A stretch of 49,850 bases of DNA from NCBI GenBank assembly GCA_013115135.1, contig JABANP010000406.1, positions 1 through 49,850 of the forward strand. The letters are read 5' to 3'. Both the position numbers and the translations under genes were made by a program. This DNA is from Perkinsus olseni (lineage: Eukaryota > Perkinsozoa > Perkinsida > Perkinsidae). Below, piece by piece: positions 40,245-49,850 of the stretch. The notes below the pieces were generated by a model. The model saw only the letters and a list, made by a program, of their open reading frames with translations. It searched no databases and was not told the origin of the DNA. Within the stretch, counting starts at the first letter, position 1; each line of letters opens with the position of its first letter.

Positions 40245-43200
40245 ATGGACCCGACGCCAGTGGAAGGCAGCGAGGATGCCAACCATTACGGTGTCTCTAA
40301 TAACACCGCTCTGGTTCGGCTAGACCCTAATTCGATGCTGCGAAACGTACAAGTGCGGTATGAAGAAGCCTTTGAGGAAGGTAGGCCTTCCTGCCCGCGC
40401 GAGAGGGATCCTTGTAGTGCATTCTGCCTAGCTAAAAAGCGAGCTCGCTGCAGCAGCGGGGACAGCAGCGGCATCCAGTTCATCGGGGGCGGCGGCAGCA
40501 GCATTTATACCTGGACTGGCTCCGTGCTTCTGGCCATCAACCCCTACCAGCAAATGAATGTTTATGATGTTGAATATGTTAGGTTGGTTCTCCCTCTCCG
40601 TCGCTCTCCTGGCTGCAGGCTCTCGGCAGGTACCATTACTCCAAGAATTTGAATCAGGCAGATCCTCATCCGTTTGCCATTGCAAGCCACGCGTAGGGTC
40701 GACGGCGACTGATAGTGATACAGCGATTGTGTAAGGTATCGCCAGTTGTCCAAGACGAGAACGTCCCAGTCTATTATCATCAGTGGGGAGTCGGGCGCTG
40801 GCAAGACAGAGTCGAGCAAGTGGGGGGTTGGCACCATCTTGTGTCTCGGTACCAATGTGTGTTGAAGGCACGTCATGCGCTTCCTGACGATGCTTGATGA
40901 GACCTTCATAAAGAACGGTGTTAATTCGCGGTCAAACCGCGGTGGCGGCAGTAGTGGCAGGAGGAGCACGCTGGACGACAGGATCCTGGGTTGGCTCGCG
41001 GCTCGACCCGCCGGCGAGAGGCAGGAGTCTTGCTAGGCACAAACCCCATCTTGGAGGCTTTTGGCAATGCGAAGACCGTTCGTAACGACAACTCGTCACG
41101 CTTTGGGAAGCTTATGAAGTTGAACTACACTCTACCGTCGGCGACTTCTGCGCACAACGCTGCCAAGTACTGGGCAGCATGCATCGAAAAACTGAGCTCC
41201 GCTCCGCTCAGGCCTGTCATCAAATCGGCCTCTATAGACACGTACTTGCTGGCACGAAGCCGAGTGACACATGTGGGCCAGCAGCCTCCCTTACCGCTCT
41301 CATGGATACTCTCAGACCAGCAGCGCTCACGAGAGAAGCTATCACATCTTCTACCTCCTGTGTGCGGGCGTGCAGGACGCGGCGAGACGAGAACAGCTGA
41401 GGCTGGAAGGTGAGGGTTTTGTGGGACTGGCTCAGGATCAGGACTCAAGCCCAGATAGTGCCTCGGAGTACAGCTATTTAACGCCTTCCAGAAACAAGGG
41501 CCCGGCGAAGGTCCGGGACATGGACGACTCCGCGGCCTTTTCCGAGGTTGGTGTCCACTGGGCTTTGTTGATCATGGCAGGTGTCAGGTCGTCGATGCTT
41601 TCACCAAGCTGGGAATTACCGAGGCCGAGCAGATGGAGATCTTCGCTGTGGTCAGCGCCGTCATGAAGCTGGGGAACATCGGGTGAGATCCCGATCGTAC
41701 TGAGGAGACACTGACGAGCCATTGGGCGCAGGCTCTACCCTGATGAGGCTAACCCTGAGGGCAAGACTAGGACTGACGATTCGGGACGCCAAGCCGCAGA
41801 GGACGTCGCGGCCCTTATCGGTAGTTGCCCGGGAAGTTGGTCCTCGCCACGGCTCTGGTGGTCAGGTCTGGAGCAGCTCTCGGAGCCCTTTATTGATCAC
41901 TTGACGAGACAGCGTCTGGTTGTTGGTGGCAACAAGGACATCACCTGGGCTGATGTCCGGGCCAGCAAGGCGACCACCGTTCGAGATGGTAGTCGGCTCC
42001 GCGTCGGCCTCTGAGCAGCCATCAGTTGTTCTTCATTTCCAGCCCTCGCGAAGTCCCTCTATGTCATGGTATTCGACTATGTTGTTGAACTGCTAAATGA
42101 GAAGCTCCGAGGGGACGACCAGGGATCGAACTCGGAGGAGGCAGAGAACGTCAATCCGAACCCGCAGGTGTGCCTCTGCTGCCCAGTGGCACTTCTCCAT
42201 GCCCGGCTGTCAGTCACCGACGAGGGCGGCTGATGAGAGGAGTATCTGCATTCTGGACATCTTCGGATTTGAGAACCTGGCTCGGAACTCCCTGGAGCAG
42301 CTGTGCATCAATTTCGCCAACGAGAGGCTCAACGAGTACTTCACTGAGAATGTAGGGCAGATGGTTGAAGATTCTGCTTCTGACTTTCCCGGCTACAGGT
42401 GGTCCTGTCAGAGAGGGAAGAGTATCATCAGGAGCACATCCCACTGGTGAGTTCATCATAGTGCGGCCGTGGCCACCTGGCCCGCTGCCTCGCAGCCCGA
42501 TCTGACTCCTCCGGACAACCGTCCTACCATCAACGTCATTAGCAGTCTGAGCCCGCCTGGTAAGCCGGAACCTCGCTGGTGGACCTTCGAGTGGCCTGTC
42601 AGGCATCTTCGAGCAGCTACGGGTGGTCACGGTGGACTACATGATTCGCCCTCTCGACAAGGACTATGACGCTATCCTCATGTCCCGGCTCGGTGACCCT
42701 TCACCTCCCGCGAGTGGTCGGATGGCCCTCCATTTCAGCGCCTGTTGCTGCGATCAACTGGCGCAAGGGCGAGAGTGCTGCCCAGAGTGGAGGCCAGGCG
42801 TCACAGCGTATCCTCAAGCGTGTCGGGCCACAGCACCCACGGCTGTTCATAGTGAACCACTACGCAGAGCCTGTCACGTGAGCCCTGCCTTCCTCTGCCG
42901 GTTGAATCAATGGTACGACGATGATGCAGTTACAGTACGGAAGGGTTTGTGGAGAAAAATAAGGACTGTGACCGCAACGTTATGGACCTGCTCTCTTTGT
43001 CTAGCAGCGACTTCATCCAGAGGCTCATCAGTGGTGGTGATAGCGCCACCACCGCTGCAGTGAAAACTCGCCTCTCAAGGTCCAGCGAAAACAGTGGAGA
43101 CCGACTCAGAGGGAGAATCCTGGCCGGAGTACGGTTCTGGCCGGATGTCGATTCAACCCTCCTCCAGGATGAGCGTAGGGCCTGCAGCTCAGCCAGGGCG

Positions 43201-46200
43201 AGCGGGCGGTCTTTCAGTTCTTCGGCCGACCGGCGGGAAGGAGCATGTCTGTCGCCGGGCCGTCCCGTATGTCCCTTGCCCAAGGCGCGGGTGGTATCCC
43301 TGGTCTGAACCACAGCGGGGCCGCCTCCAAGAAGTGCATAGCGTCGGAGTTCGCCAAGCAGGTGAGGTCATGATGAGATCCCGCTTTACCCCTCGGAGGC
43401 ATCTTCAGGTGGACGTCCTCTTGGAGGACCTCAAGGCCACACGGTCCCATTACATTCGGTGTATCAAACCCAATGACGATCAGCTGCCTGGAGTGTTCAG
43501 CCCTGAGAGGGTCTTCAAGCAGCTGGAGGTAGGGGTAGTGCGATGCTACGAGTCGTGGCTGTTGAGTGGGCGTCTCAGGTTACTGGAATGTTCACAGTGC
43601 TGGTCCTGATGGCTCATGCTTACCCGACCAGGATACCTTATGCGGATCTTTTTGACCGGTAGCTTCCAAGGTCAACCTCAAGGAAATCTCTGGCATGTCT
43701 CCATTCAGATACAAATCAATGCTTCCTGGACATATCTTGGGGTTGCTTATGAGGCCAGGCAGAGGCGGTGGAGCGAGACTTTTCGTCGAACAAATGCTTG
43801 AGGTAGTCCGAATGCTTGGTCTGAACTCGCATCGCTCCGCTCACACCGTGAAGTACTTTTGAGCCGGCCGAGACGGGCTACGTCTGCTCTCTTCAGGTGG
43901 TGGCCGACGAGGAGCGCTCTTCTGGAAGGGAGTACTCGAAGGGGAAGGAATTTGCCCTTGGGACATCCAAGGTCTTCTTCCGACCCCAGAGTGTGGAGCC
44001 TGTGGACTCTCTGCTTGTGAGAGGCCATACTGAAATGCTGATGCCGCATTTACGGTGCTGTTAGGCGGCTATTGATGGCGATGTGGCCAAGAGGAATCGA
44101 GTGGCACAGGCGATAGCAACCTCCATCATTCGGAGAAGACGATACCGTCAGCAGTGCTATATCAGGGTGGGTACTCCCATCACCAGCAGCAGATACGGAT
44201 TCTATCCTTCTAGACTGGAGGCCGTCTTCTCGTCATCCTACGGCGACGCCAGAACTACTGGAAGTGGTTCCATCAGTACTTTCTTCGCCTCACTGCCATC
44301 GTCAAGTTCATCCGCCGTCGTCTCCTGCCGTCCGTGTGAGTATCGCCTCTTCGTCTTGGCAGTGGTTGCTCGACGGGATCAATGGCAGGTATGAGAGGCG
44401 TCGCATCCGCAAGGCAGCGGCATGCAAGATCCAGGAGTACTGGCGCGCTCGCCGTGACAGGAGGCGCCGGGAAGCTGCACTCATCATAGTGTCTCGAATG
44501 CGGTGTTATCTAGCGCAGAAGATGCTGAAGGAGAGGGCACTGCGGTAGGTTGCGTCACCCAGGCAGGCATGCGGAGGGAGCCTCTTCGTTGCTCAGCCGC
44601 CGTGTCTGCACGGTCAGCGCGATCTCTATCCAGTGCGCCTGGAGGCAGAGGTTAGCCCGAAGGGAGCTACGACGAAGATTCAACGCCAACGAAGAGGCTA
44701 AACGACGGTCGGAGTCGACGTGAATTCGAGAGGGTATATTCTGCTTTTTCAGGCATGCTGAGATGGAACGTATGAAGGAACTTCAGAGGGAGAAGGAGGC
44801 GGCGGAGCGGGAGCTGCGGGAAGCACGGGAGCTCATTGAGAAGAAGGAAGGTGGACCCGCGGGCCGCGTGGCTGTCTGTACGGGTTCTGCTGTCAGAGGA
44901 ATCCGCAGCCGTATGCGAGGCCCTGGTCAAACAAGAGGAGCAGACAGCGTAAGTGGAAGGGGACTCTATGCTGGTATGGTTCGGTCAGATCGGACCGGGA
45001 GAACCGTAGCATGGCTCTGGCAGACTGGGAGGCGCGACAGGTTCGGGACGCTGATGCTGCTCGGGCCCGAGGTAGGGCAGGCTGCGAGGGGACAGCTTCA
45101 GTTCAGTGCATTTTAGAGGAAGCTGAGAAGACGCGGCTGATGGAGGAGCGGGTATCCCTGGAGGCATCTCTGGCGGAGGAGCGAGCCCGGTTCCAAGCCA
45201 AGCTGGCAGCGGAGAAAGCGAGAGTTGAGGCTCAAATGGCAGAAGAGAAGGCTAGGATGGAGTTGAGGTTGGCTGAGGAGCGTGCTGCGATAGAGGCAGA
45301 GCGGGCTCGGAATGAAGAGGAGAAGAGGCGTATCGAGGCGGAGCGAGCTCAGGAGTAGGTAGGGGATATCGGCAACCGCGGAAGGGAACTGCTCAGGGCG
45401 GCGATGGCTGAGACTCTCCGGCAGCAGCAGTTAGAGTTGGACCGGGAGAAGACGGAGCTGGAGCAGGCCAAGCTGGCTGTTAGCATGACTGGGCCGCTCA
45501 GTTCTCCCGGTGCTTCTGAGGGTTCGGTGAAGCGAGAGCAGGAGCTCCTCGCGGAGCAGGAGGTGTGATGGAGTAGGTTTGCTCATGGCGTGGACGCGGC
45601 TGTCTTTAGGAGGAGATAGCTCGACTGCGGGCGGAGGTGGAGGCCTTTAAGATGAAGAAGGATACTGAGATGAAGGTGGAGGTAGCCTTCGAACATTTTA
45701 TAGTACGCTGCTCGAGGGCCGAAATGTACTGTGCCAGCCTACTTAGTGTGGTCTAGATTGGCCCGCTAGTTGGCCCGGAGGGAGCGAAAAGGTCGCAGTC
45801 AGGGTCGAGCGAATATTCAATCTGTGGTGTTTTTGTTGAATGTTGAATGTTTTTGTTGAGTCGTCGCAGCCCACCTGCCGCGAGGAGAGACCGCGGTGGT
45901 GGTACAGATCGAACTCATTAGGTGGAAGGGTCAGCCTCGTCCAAGAGGGCCCACTCCCCAACGCTTGGGAGTGTGCCACCGGCGAAGCGGAGCAGGTCTA
46001 ATTCCTCTAATGGTCCCGAGAACGGCTGCACTCCACGAAAGTGAGCCCTACTGTTACTGTGTCTGCCGACAGAATGTGATCAGGCCAAGAGTCACCGGCG
46101 ATGTTCCGATGATGTCGGCCTCCCCTTTGGCATTCACGCCTGGCCGCGGTGACCGCAGTGAGTCCCGGCTCGAATCAGCACAGAAAGCTCGCCGAGCGGC

Positions 46201-47406
46201 GAGAGCGGACTACTCCGGAGGTGGGGAGCCTTTGCCGGTTGCAGCTCGCATTGGTGATAGCAGGAGTGGCATCGGCTGTCAGCAGGAGAGAGCAGATGCA
46301 ACGGCTCGAGAGGATGAATAACAGCGCGGAAAAGGATAAGCGTCTGAAGGCTATGCGGGTGAACGAAGGTCCCTGGGCATCGATGCGTCAGCCTTGGCGT
46401 CTCAGAAATCTGCCAGATGGATTGAGGATGATGATGCTACTTCGCTGTCGCCTATCAAGCCAGTCGGGGAGAGCCATAGCGGGTGAGCGTTGGACGAGTA
46501 ACCGCGTCCCAGACGGTCATGTAGGGGCAGGGACAGCCTACTGGAGATATCGGACCAGGAGATGTGCGAAGCTAAGCCGCAGACTAAGTGGGAGGCTGAA
46601 GCATCTAGAGTCAGCGAGCCGATGGTAGAGCGGAAGATCTGGACGAGGCAGATGAGGAACTCTGGTCGACTGTAGGAGCCTCTCCTTGCGAGATGGAGTC
46701 ATACAGGTTCACTTCTCAGGACATCGGAGATGTCCGTGTCGTCGGTAGCTATCAGCGAGAGTCATCTCAAGCAGCCTCGAGCCAGAGTCGCGGCGAAGGG
46801 GGGCGCCAGGGCGAGGGCAGCGTCTGCTAACACCTCCGCCGCCTACGGTTCGAGGGTGAGTGCTCTACGCAAGGATTGAGCCATCCTTTACGTGTGCAGA
46901 ACGCTGGCACGGCCAGCGCTCCGGCAAGGGCCGTACGGAGCGGCCGAGCTGCTGCGGCTGTTTACGAGCACGAAAATCTATCCGGTAGCACGGGGCTTGA
47001 CCAGCGGGAGCAATGCAGGTTTCTCCTCACAGGGATCAGCGGCGCGTCGAAGCTCAGCTTCAATCAGAGTAGAAGTGGCCCCGCGGGGAAGGGACGTGGG
47101 GCAGGCACGAGGATGCAACCGCCTGGGTTTACCAGCAAGGGTGTGTCTCGAGGCTCGGCTTCCACCAGAGCTATCTCAGCTCCTGTGACTGGGCGCAGAG
47201 TGAGGGGCACTACAAGATTTGGCGCAAGCAATTGTAGTTTCCTTAGGGAGGCGGTCCTGCGACCGGCACGGTTGACTCGAGCTCCAGAATTGGACAGGGC
47301 AAAGGTACACTACGAACGGCGGGGACAGCGTCGGGGCCGACCGCCGCACGAAGAGGGAAGGGTGCGACGTCAACTCGGCGATGACTGTATCATCATGGTG
47401 CAATAA
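40245..47406 (+). CDS. Myosin heavy chain, intron-dense
   Basis: Actin-based ATPase motor. ATG 40245 ([16 protein letters not shown]). Resolved introns, all GT-AG: 40381-40431, 40583-40629, 40693-40735, 40820-40867. Head motifs in order: [38 protein letters not shown]-loop GESGAGKTE (40785-40811); switch [21 protein letters not shown] (~41.05 kb); NYHIFYLL-type segment (~41.33 kb); switch [12 protein letters not shown] (~42.26 kb) with [28 protein letters not shown]; actin-binding [10 protein letters not shown] (~43.45 kb). The neck has at least two or three IQ-like motifs ([19 protein letters not shown], ~44.42 kb). The tail is a highly charged coiled coil ([37 protein letters not shown], ~44.76-45.7 kb). 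Frames switch every 60-250 nt, implying over twenty introns. The distal tail (45.9-47.4 kb, basic and Ser/Gly-rich) is assigned with less certainty. The class is not determined; it resembles divergent alveolate myosins. Confidence 0.85.
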
Positions 47407-48240
47407 TTCGCTCAATGTAGCTGCAATCACGTGGCAACCACTGATCCCATTTCCTCATTTTCGTGTACGCGTTGGGTGATATAAGTCTCAACTGATGCAA
47501 CACTGAGCATATTAATCCAGAAATTAGTGAAAAGCGCGTTCAACCCACCGGCGGTCTAATCAGCCCTAAGTACTCCTCGGGGTGCAACATTGGCCTGACA
47601 GAGTCCGTCGGGATCGAGTTAGCACCGGGCAGTCACCTGAAGTCTTGGACAGGGGCATCATAGCAGGAGTCAAGGCGGGTCTATTGCGCACGATGTCGCC
47701 TTGTCTCCATCGATACTAGTCTCAGCCATTCCGCCGCACGCCGATTGCCGGGCTGCCCGGTCTGTGCAACGGCGAATATGTACCCAGTGAATGGAGAATT
47801 TCATGAGCTCTAAGCTGCACGATGGGCCGCAGAATGACGCATCATACGCCGCATTAAATGCCATTTTAGTTAGTTGAACTAACTGCCAACTAACTGCCAC
47901 TAAGCAGAATATCAGGTCTCTCCGAGTTGTAGTAGTACGTGGGAACTTTTTGCTGTTACCGGTTGCCGCCTGCACTCGAAGTTCGACTGACTGACCTAAT
48001 CGCAAAGAGCGGCAAATTTGCAGAACTTTTTGTGAAATGAATATATAGATAGTTATGATTTTAAGAGTACAACTTCGGTATGGAACTCGTGTAATACGAA
48101 ATCTACGTATGCGATGCATTTACTAGAAACCTTGCGCAGTGTGAGCCGCCAACATCCGAGATGCTGCATTCCTTACTCTCTCGAGGGACTGTTGATATAA
48201 TGATATCGCGGATATCGGTCGTATAATGAACCAGCCTCAA

Positions 48241-48300
48241 TCGTTCGAATCGAACGCGTTCATGGCATTGGTGCTGAGTCAGCACCAATACCACGAACGA
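48241..48300. repeat. Nested palindromes (cruciform-capable)
   Basis: Three nested or adjacent inverted repeats occur in 60 bp. cgttcga and tcgaacg flank one base at 48242-48256. attggtgctga and tcagcaccaat flank a single g at 48267-48289 (perfect 11-bp arms), extended outward by gttcatgg/ccacgaac with one mismatch. The outer ends tcgttcg (48241-48247) and cgaacga (48294-48300) are also exact reverse complements. Confidence 0.9.
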
Positions 48301-48346
48301 TGAGATCTACACCGTGATTGTACATGTTGGCAATGAAATTCCTTGA

Positions 48347-48561
48347 ATGAATACTACAAGCTCAACCGACTACAGGAACTCAAGCGAGACAGGCGCGAGG
48401 CCAGTGGTGCATAGGAGTAATCTTGACAAAAAAAAGAAACCGATGAGCAAGAAGCAGATAGAGATAGATACCGGCGAGAACAGCCAAACGCAACAACCAC
48501 AAGTTGATGCTGATAACAGTGAGGTTAGTGACAATAATGAGAACGAAGATAAGGTAAGTAA
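48347..48561 (+). CDS. Possible exon, hydrophilic protein (low confidence)
   Basis: ATG 48347 opens a Ser/Thr/Asn-rich, lysine-containing frame (NLDKKKKPMSKKQIEIDTG) that reaches a good donor at GATAAG|GTAAGTA; without splicing it reads on to a stop at 48595. The composition is low-complexity and unlike the GC-rich genes to the left. No acceptor exon was identified. It could be a 5' exon of a gene off the window, part of a mobile element, or chance. Confidence 0.25.
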
Positions 48562-48599
48562 ATTACTTGAAGTAACACGTACTAAGTATAGATGATGAT

Positions 48600-48657
48600 C
48601 GTGAACGGCATTTATCAAAGCAATAGAGGGATCAGTCTCTTACTATAGCCGTTCACG
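48600..48657. repeat. Inverted repeat, 10-bp perfect arms
   Basis: cgtgaacggc (48600-48609) and gccgttcacg (48648-48657) are exact reverse complements separated by 38 nt. They could fold as a hairpin or be ends of a tiny element. Confidence 0.85.
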
Positions 48658-49850
48658 CAGATGATGTGAATAAACACGGAAAAAATTACTGCAAGAAATT
48701 AAGTGACTTCAGACTTAGCTAATGCTGAATTAATAATCTCCTGCTTACTCGCTGCTGTGTGCTATGCGTGAGATAGATTCTGGTAGAACTCCAGCGCCTT
48801 CTAACACCCGATCGGAAACTCGGTTGGGGTTGTCCGGCAGGATCACACTTGAAAGACCCCAAGGACTGCCGTGCTCGTCCCGGTGTGTGAAAACCTATCA
48901 CTACCCTCGAGAGGCCCTTGCCACAACTCCCGCACGGTTCCTTCAACGTCACAGACCGTACCAGCCAAGTCCAAGAATATAATGCGAGCATTTTCCTTTT
49001 ACGCCGGGACATATTCGGTGGGTTTGCGGAATTGGATAGGCTCCCAGCCTTCGGGGTAAAATATATCCGCGAATTCCTCGAGATCCCTCCAGGCTGTTGC
49101 AGAAGGCGAGGTCACCTCGTGACGAGGTTCTCGTCGATGTGGAAAACATTCTGAGATGAATTCGTCCGTGTACCGTTCGACCTTCATAGCCACTGACAAT
49201 GTAGTACGAACAACAGCGCATACTTGAGGTTTCCTATCCTATGAGTCATGCGAACAAAGAAGATGCTGACCTAAAGATCTATCACATGATAGTATCATTG
49301 GAAATTGACGGGAATTTCGGACGGAAATTATCCAGAATTCTTGGTAATTTCACCGAGGGTCGAACGTTCACGCAATTTAGGCACTTTTTAACATGGGGTC
49401 ATGGCTTTAGGCCGACCTCCCGCGCATTCCTCGCATCGCAACAACGGGTGACCACGACTTTTTTTGTGTGTGTGAGTAATAACTCACATAATAAGAGGCT
49501 GATTCATGAATAATATTCATTGAATATAATATTCAATATAGCCAATAATTCGCTTTGAAAATTATAAAATAGAATGGAGTTGCATAGCAGACCCCGAACA
49601 GGTATACTGACTCAGGATCAGTATTACTCAACCACGGTCTATTTTATTCGCGTGTGCATAAATACACACGCCCGTCACAGTGACGGCGTCACTTACGTCA
49701 AGGTTCCGAGCCGGAACCTCGGAGCTCCCGACGCAGCGTCGGCGACGCTGGTTGCTGCCAACCCTTTCATCATCGACCAGAGCGAAGACCAATTCGCCAG
49801 GTAGCGCTATGTACCCGGCGACAGTCAAGTGCTCTTCCACCCAGCGAAGT

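Larger units (their letters stand above)
47407..49850. other. AT-richer right end without a firm gene
   Basis: Base composition falls and coding signal largely disappears. It contains a two-unit 11-bp repeat (aactaactgcc at 47877-47887 and 47888-47898), nested palindromes at 48241-48300, a 10-bp inverted repeat at 48600-48657, and isolated frames. One minus frame near 49.02-49.18 kb (DLEEFADIFYPEGWEPIQF) has coding-like composition but no motif I recognise. Confidence 0.45.

Noticed and set aside
48243..48256. T-arm-like gttcgaatc sequence
   Set aside because: The flanking stem does not pair over five bases and no anticodon arm is found; it is part of a palindrome instead.
1..49850. CRISPR arrays, rRNA genes, prophage or insertion sequences
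   Set aside because: No regularly spaced repeats, no rRNA-like conserved blocks and no transposase or integrase motifs were seen; the sequence is eukaryotic nuclear in style.

Overview
This is nuclear DNA from a unicellular eukaryote. Genes are split by very short GT-AG introns, mostly 37-90 nt and rebuilt here by reading-frame and phase matching. Intergenic gaps are small, coding GC is high, and some gene products are typical of large protist genomes (PIEZO, myosin, RING-CH ligases). Short introns, large one-directional gene blocks and tandem birth-and-death families suggest an alveolate, perhaps a perkinsid. That placement is inference and no sequence here proves it.

Layout. From 0.3 to 22.7 kb every supported gene is on the minus strand. 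From 23.2 kb to about 47.4 kb every supported gene is on the plus strand. The switch is a 480-bp divergent gap. Minus block, in coordinate order: an unrecognised 556-aa protein; tRNA pseudouridine synthase PUS3/DEG1 (3 exons); an RsuA/RluB-type S4 pseudouridine-synthase homologue (7 exons) whose catalytic Asp position is occupied by Pro; four tandem SpoU/TrmH-type RNA 2'-O-methyltransferase copies, of which only one has an intact reading frame; an AlgH/UPF0301 protein; two tandem RING-CH (MARCH-like) membrane E3 ligase genes; a huge intron-free PIEZO mechanosensitive channel; and a multi-exon multipass membrane protein.

Plus block: intronless acetate kinase with an N-terminal extension; PUS7/TruD pseudouridine synthase split into many small exons; a tandem family of small single-TM proteins sharing the N-terminal motif EYDPSDTPSGFLRW (two complete copies, one truncated, one relic); a TPR protein; a long coiled-coil protein; and a myosin heavy chain with dozens of short exons. 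The last 2.4 kb is AT-richer, has no firm gene, and carries nested palindromes.

Themes. Three different pseudouridine-synthase families and a methyltransferase array lie within 28 kb, so RNA modification is over-represented, although nothing shows they are co-regulated. The two strongest leads are the RNA-modification homologues that have lost catalytic residues, and the tandem EYDPSDTPSGFLRW family, which I do not recognise.
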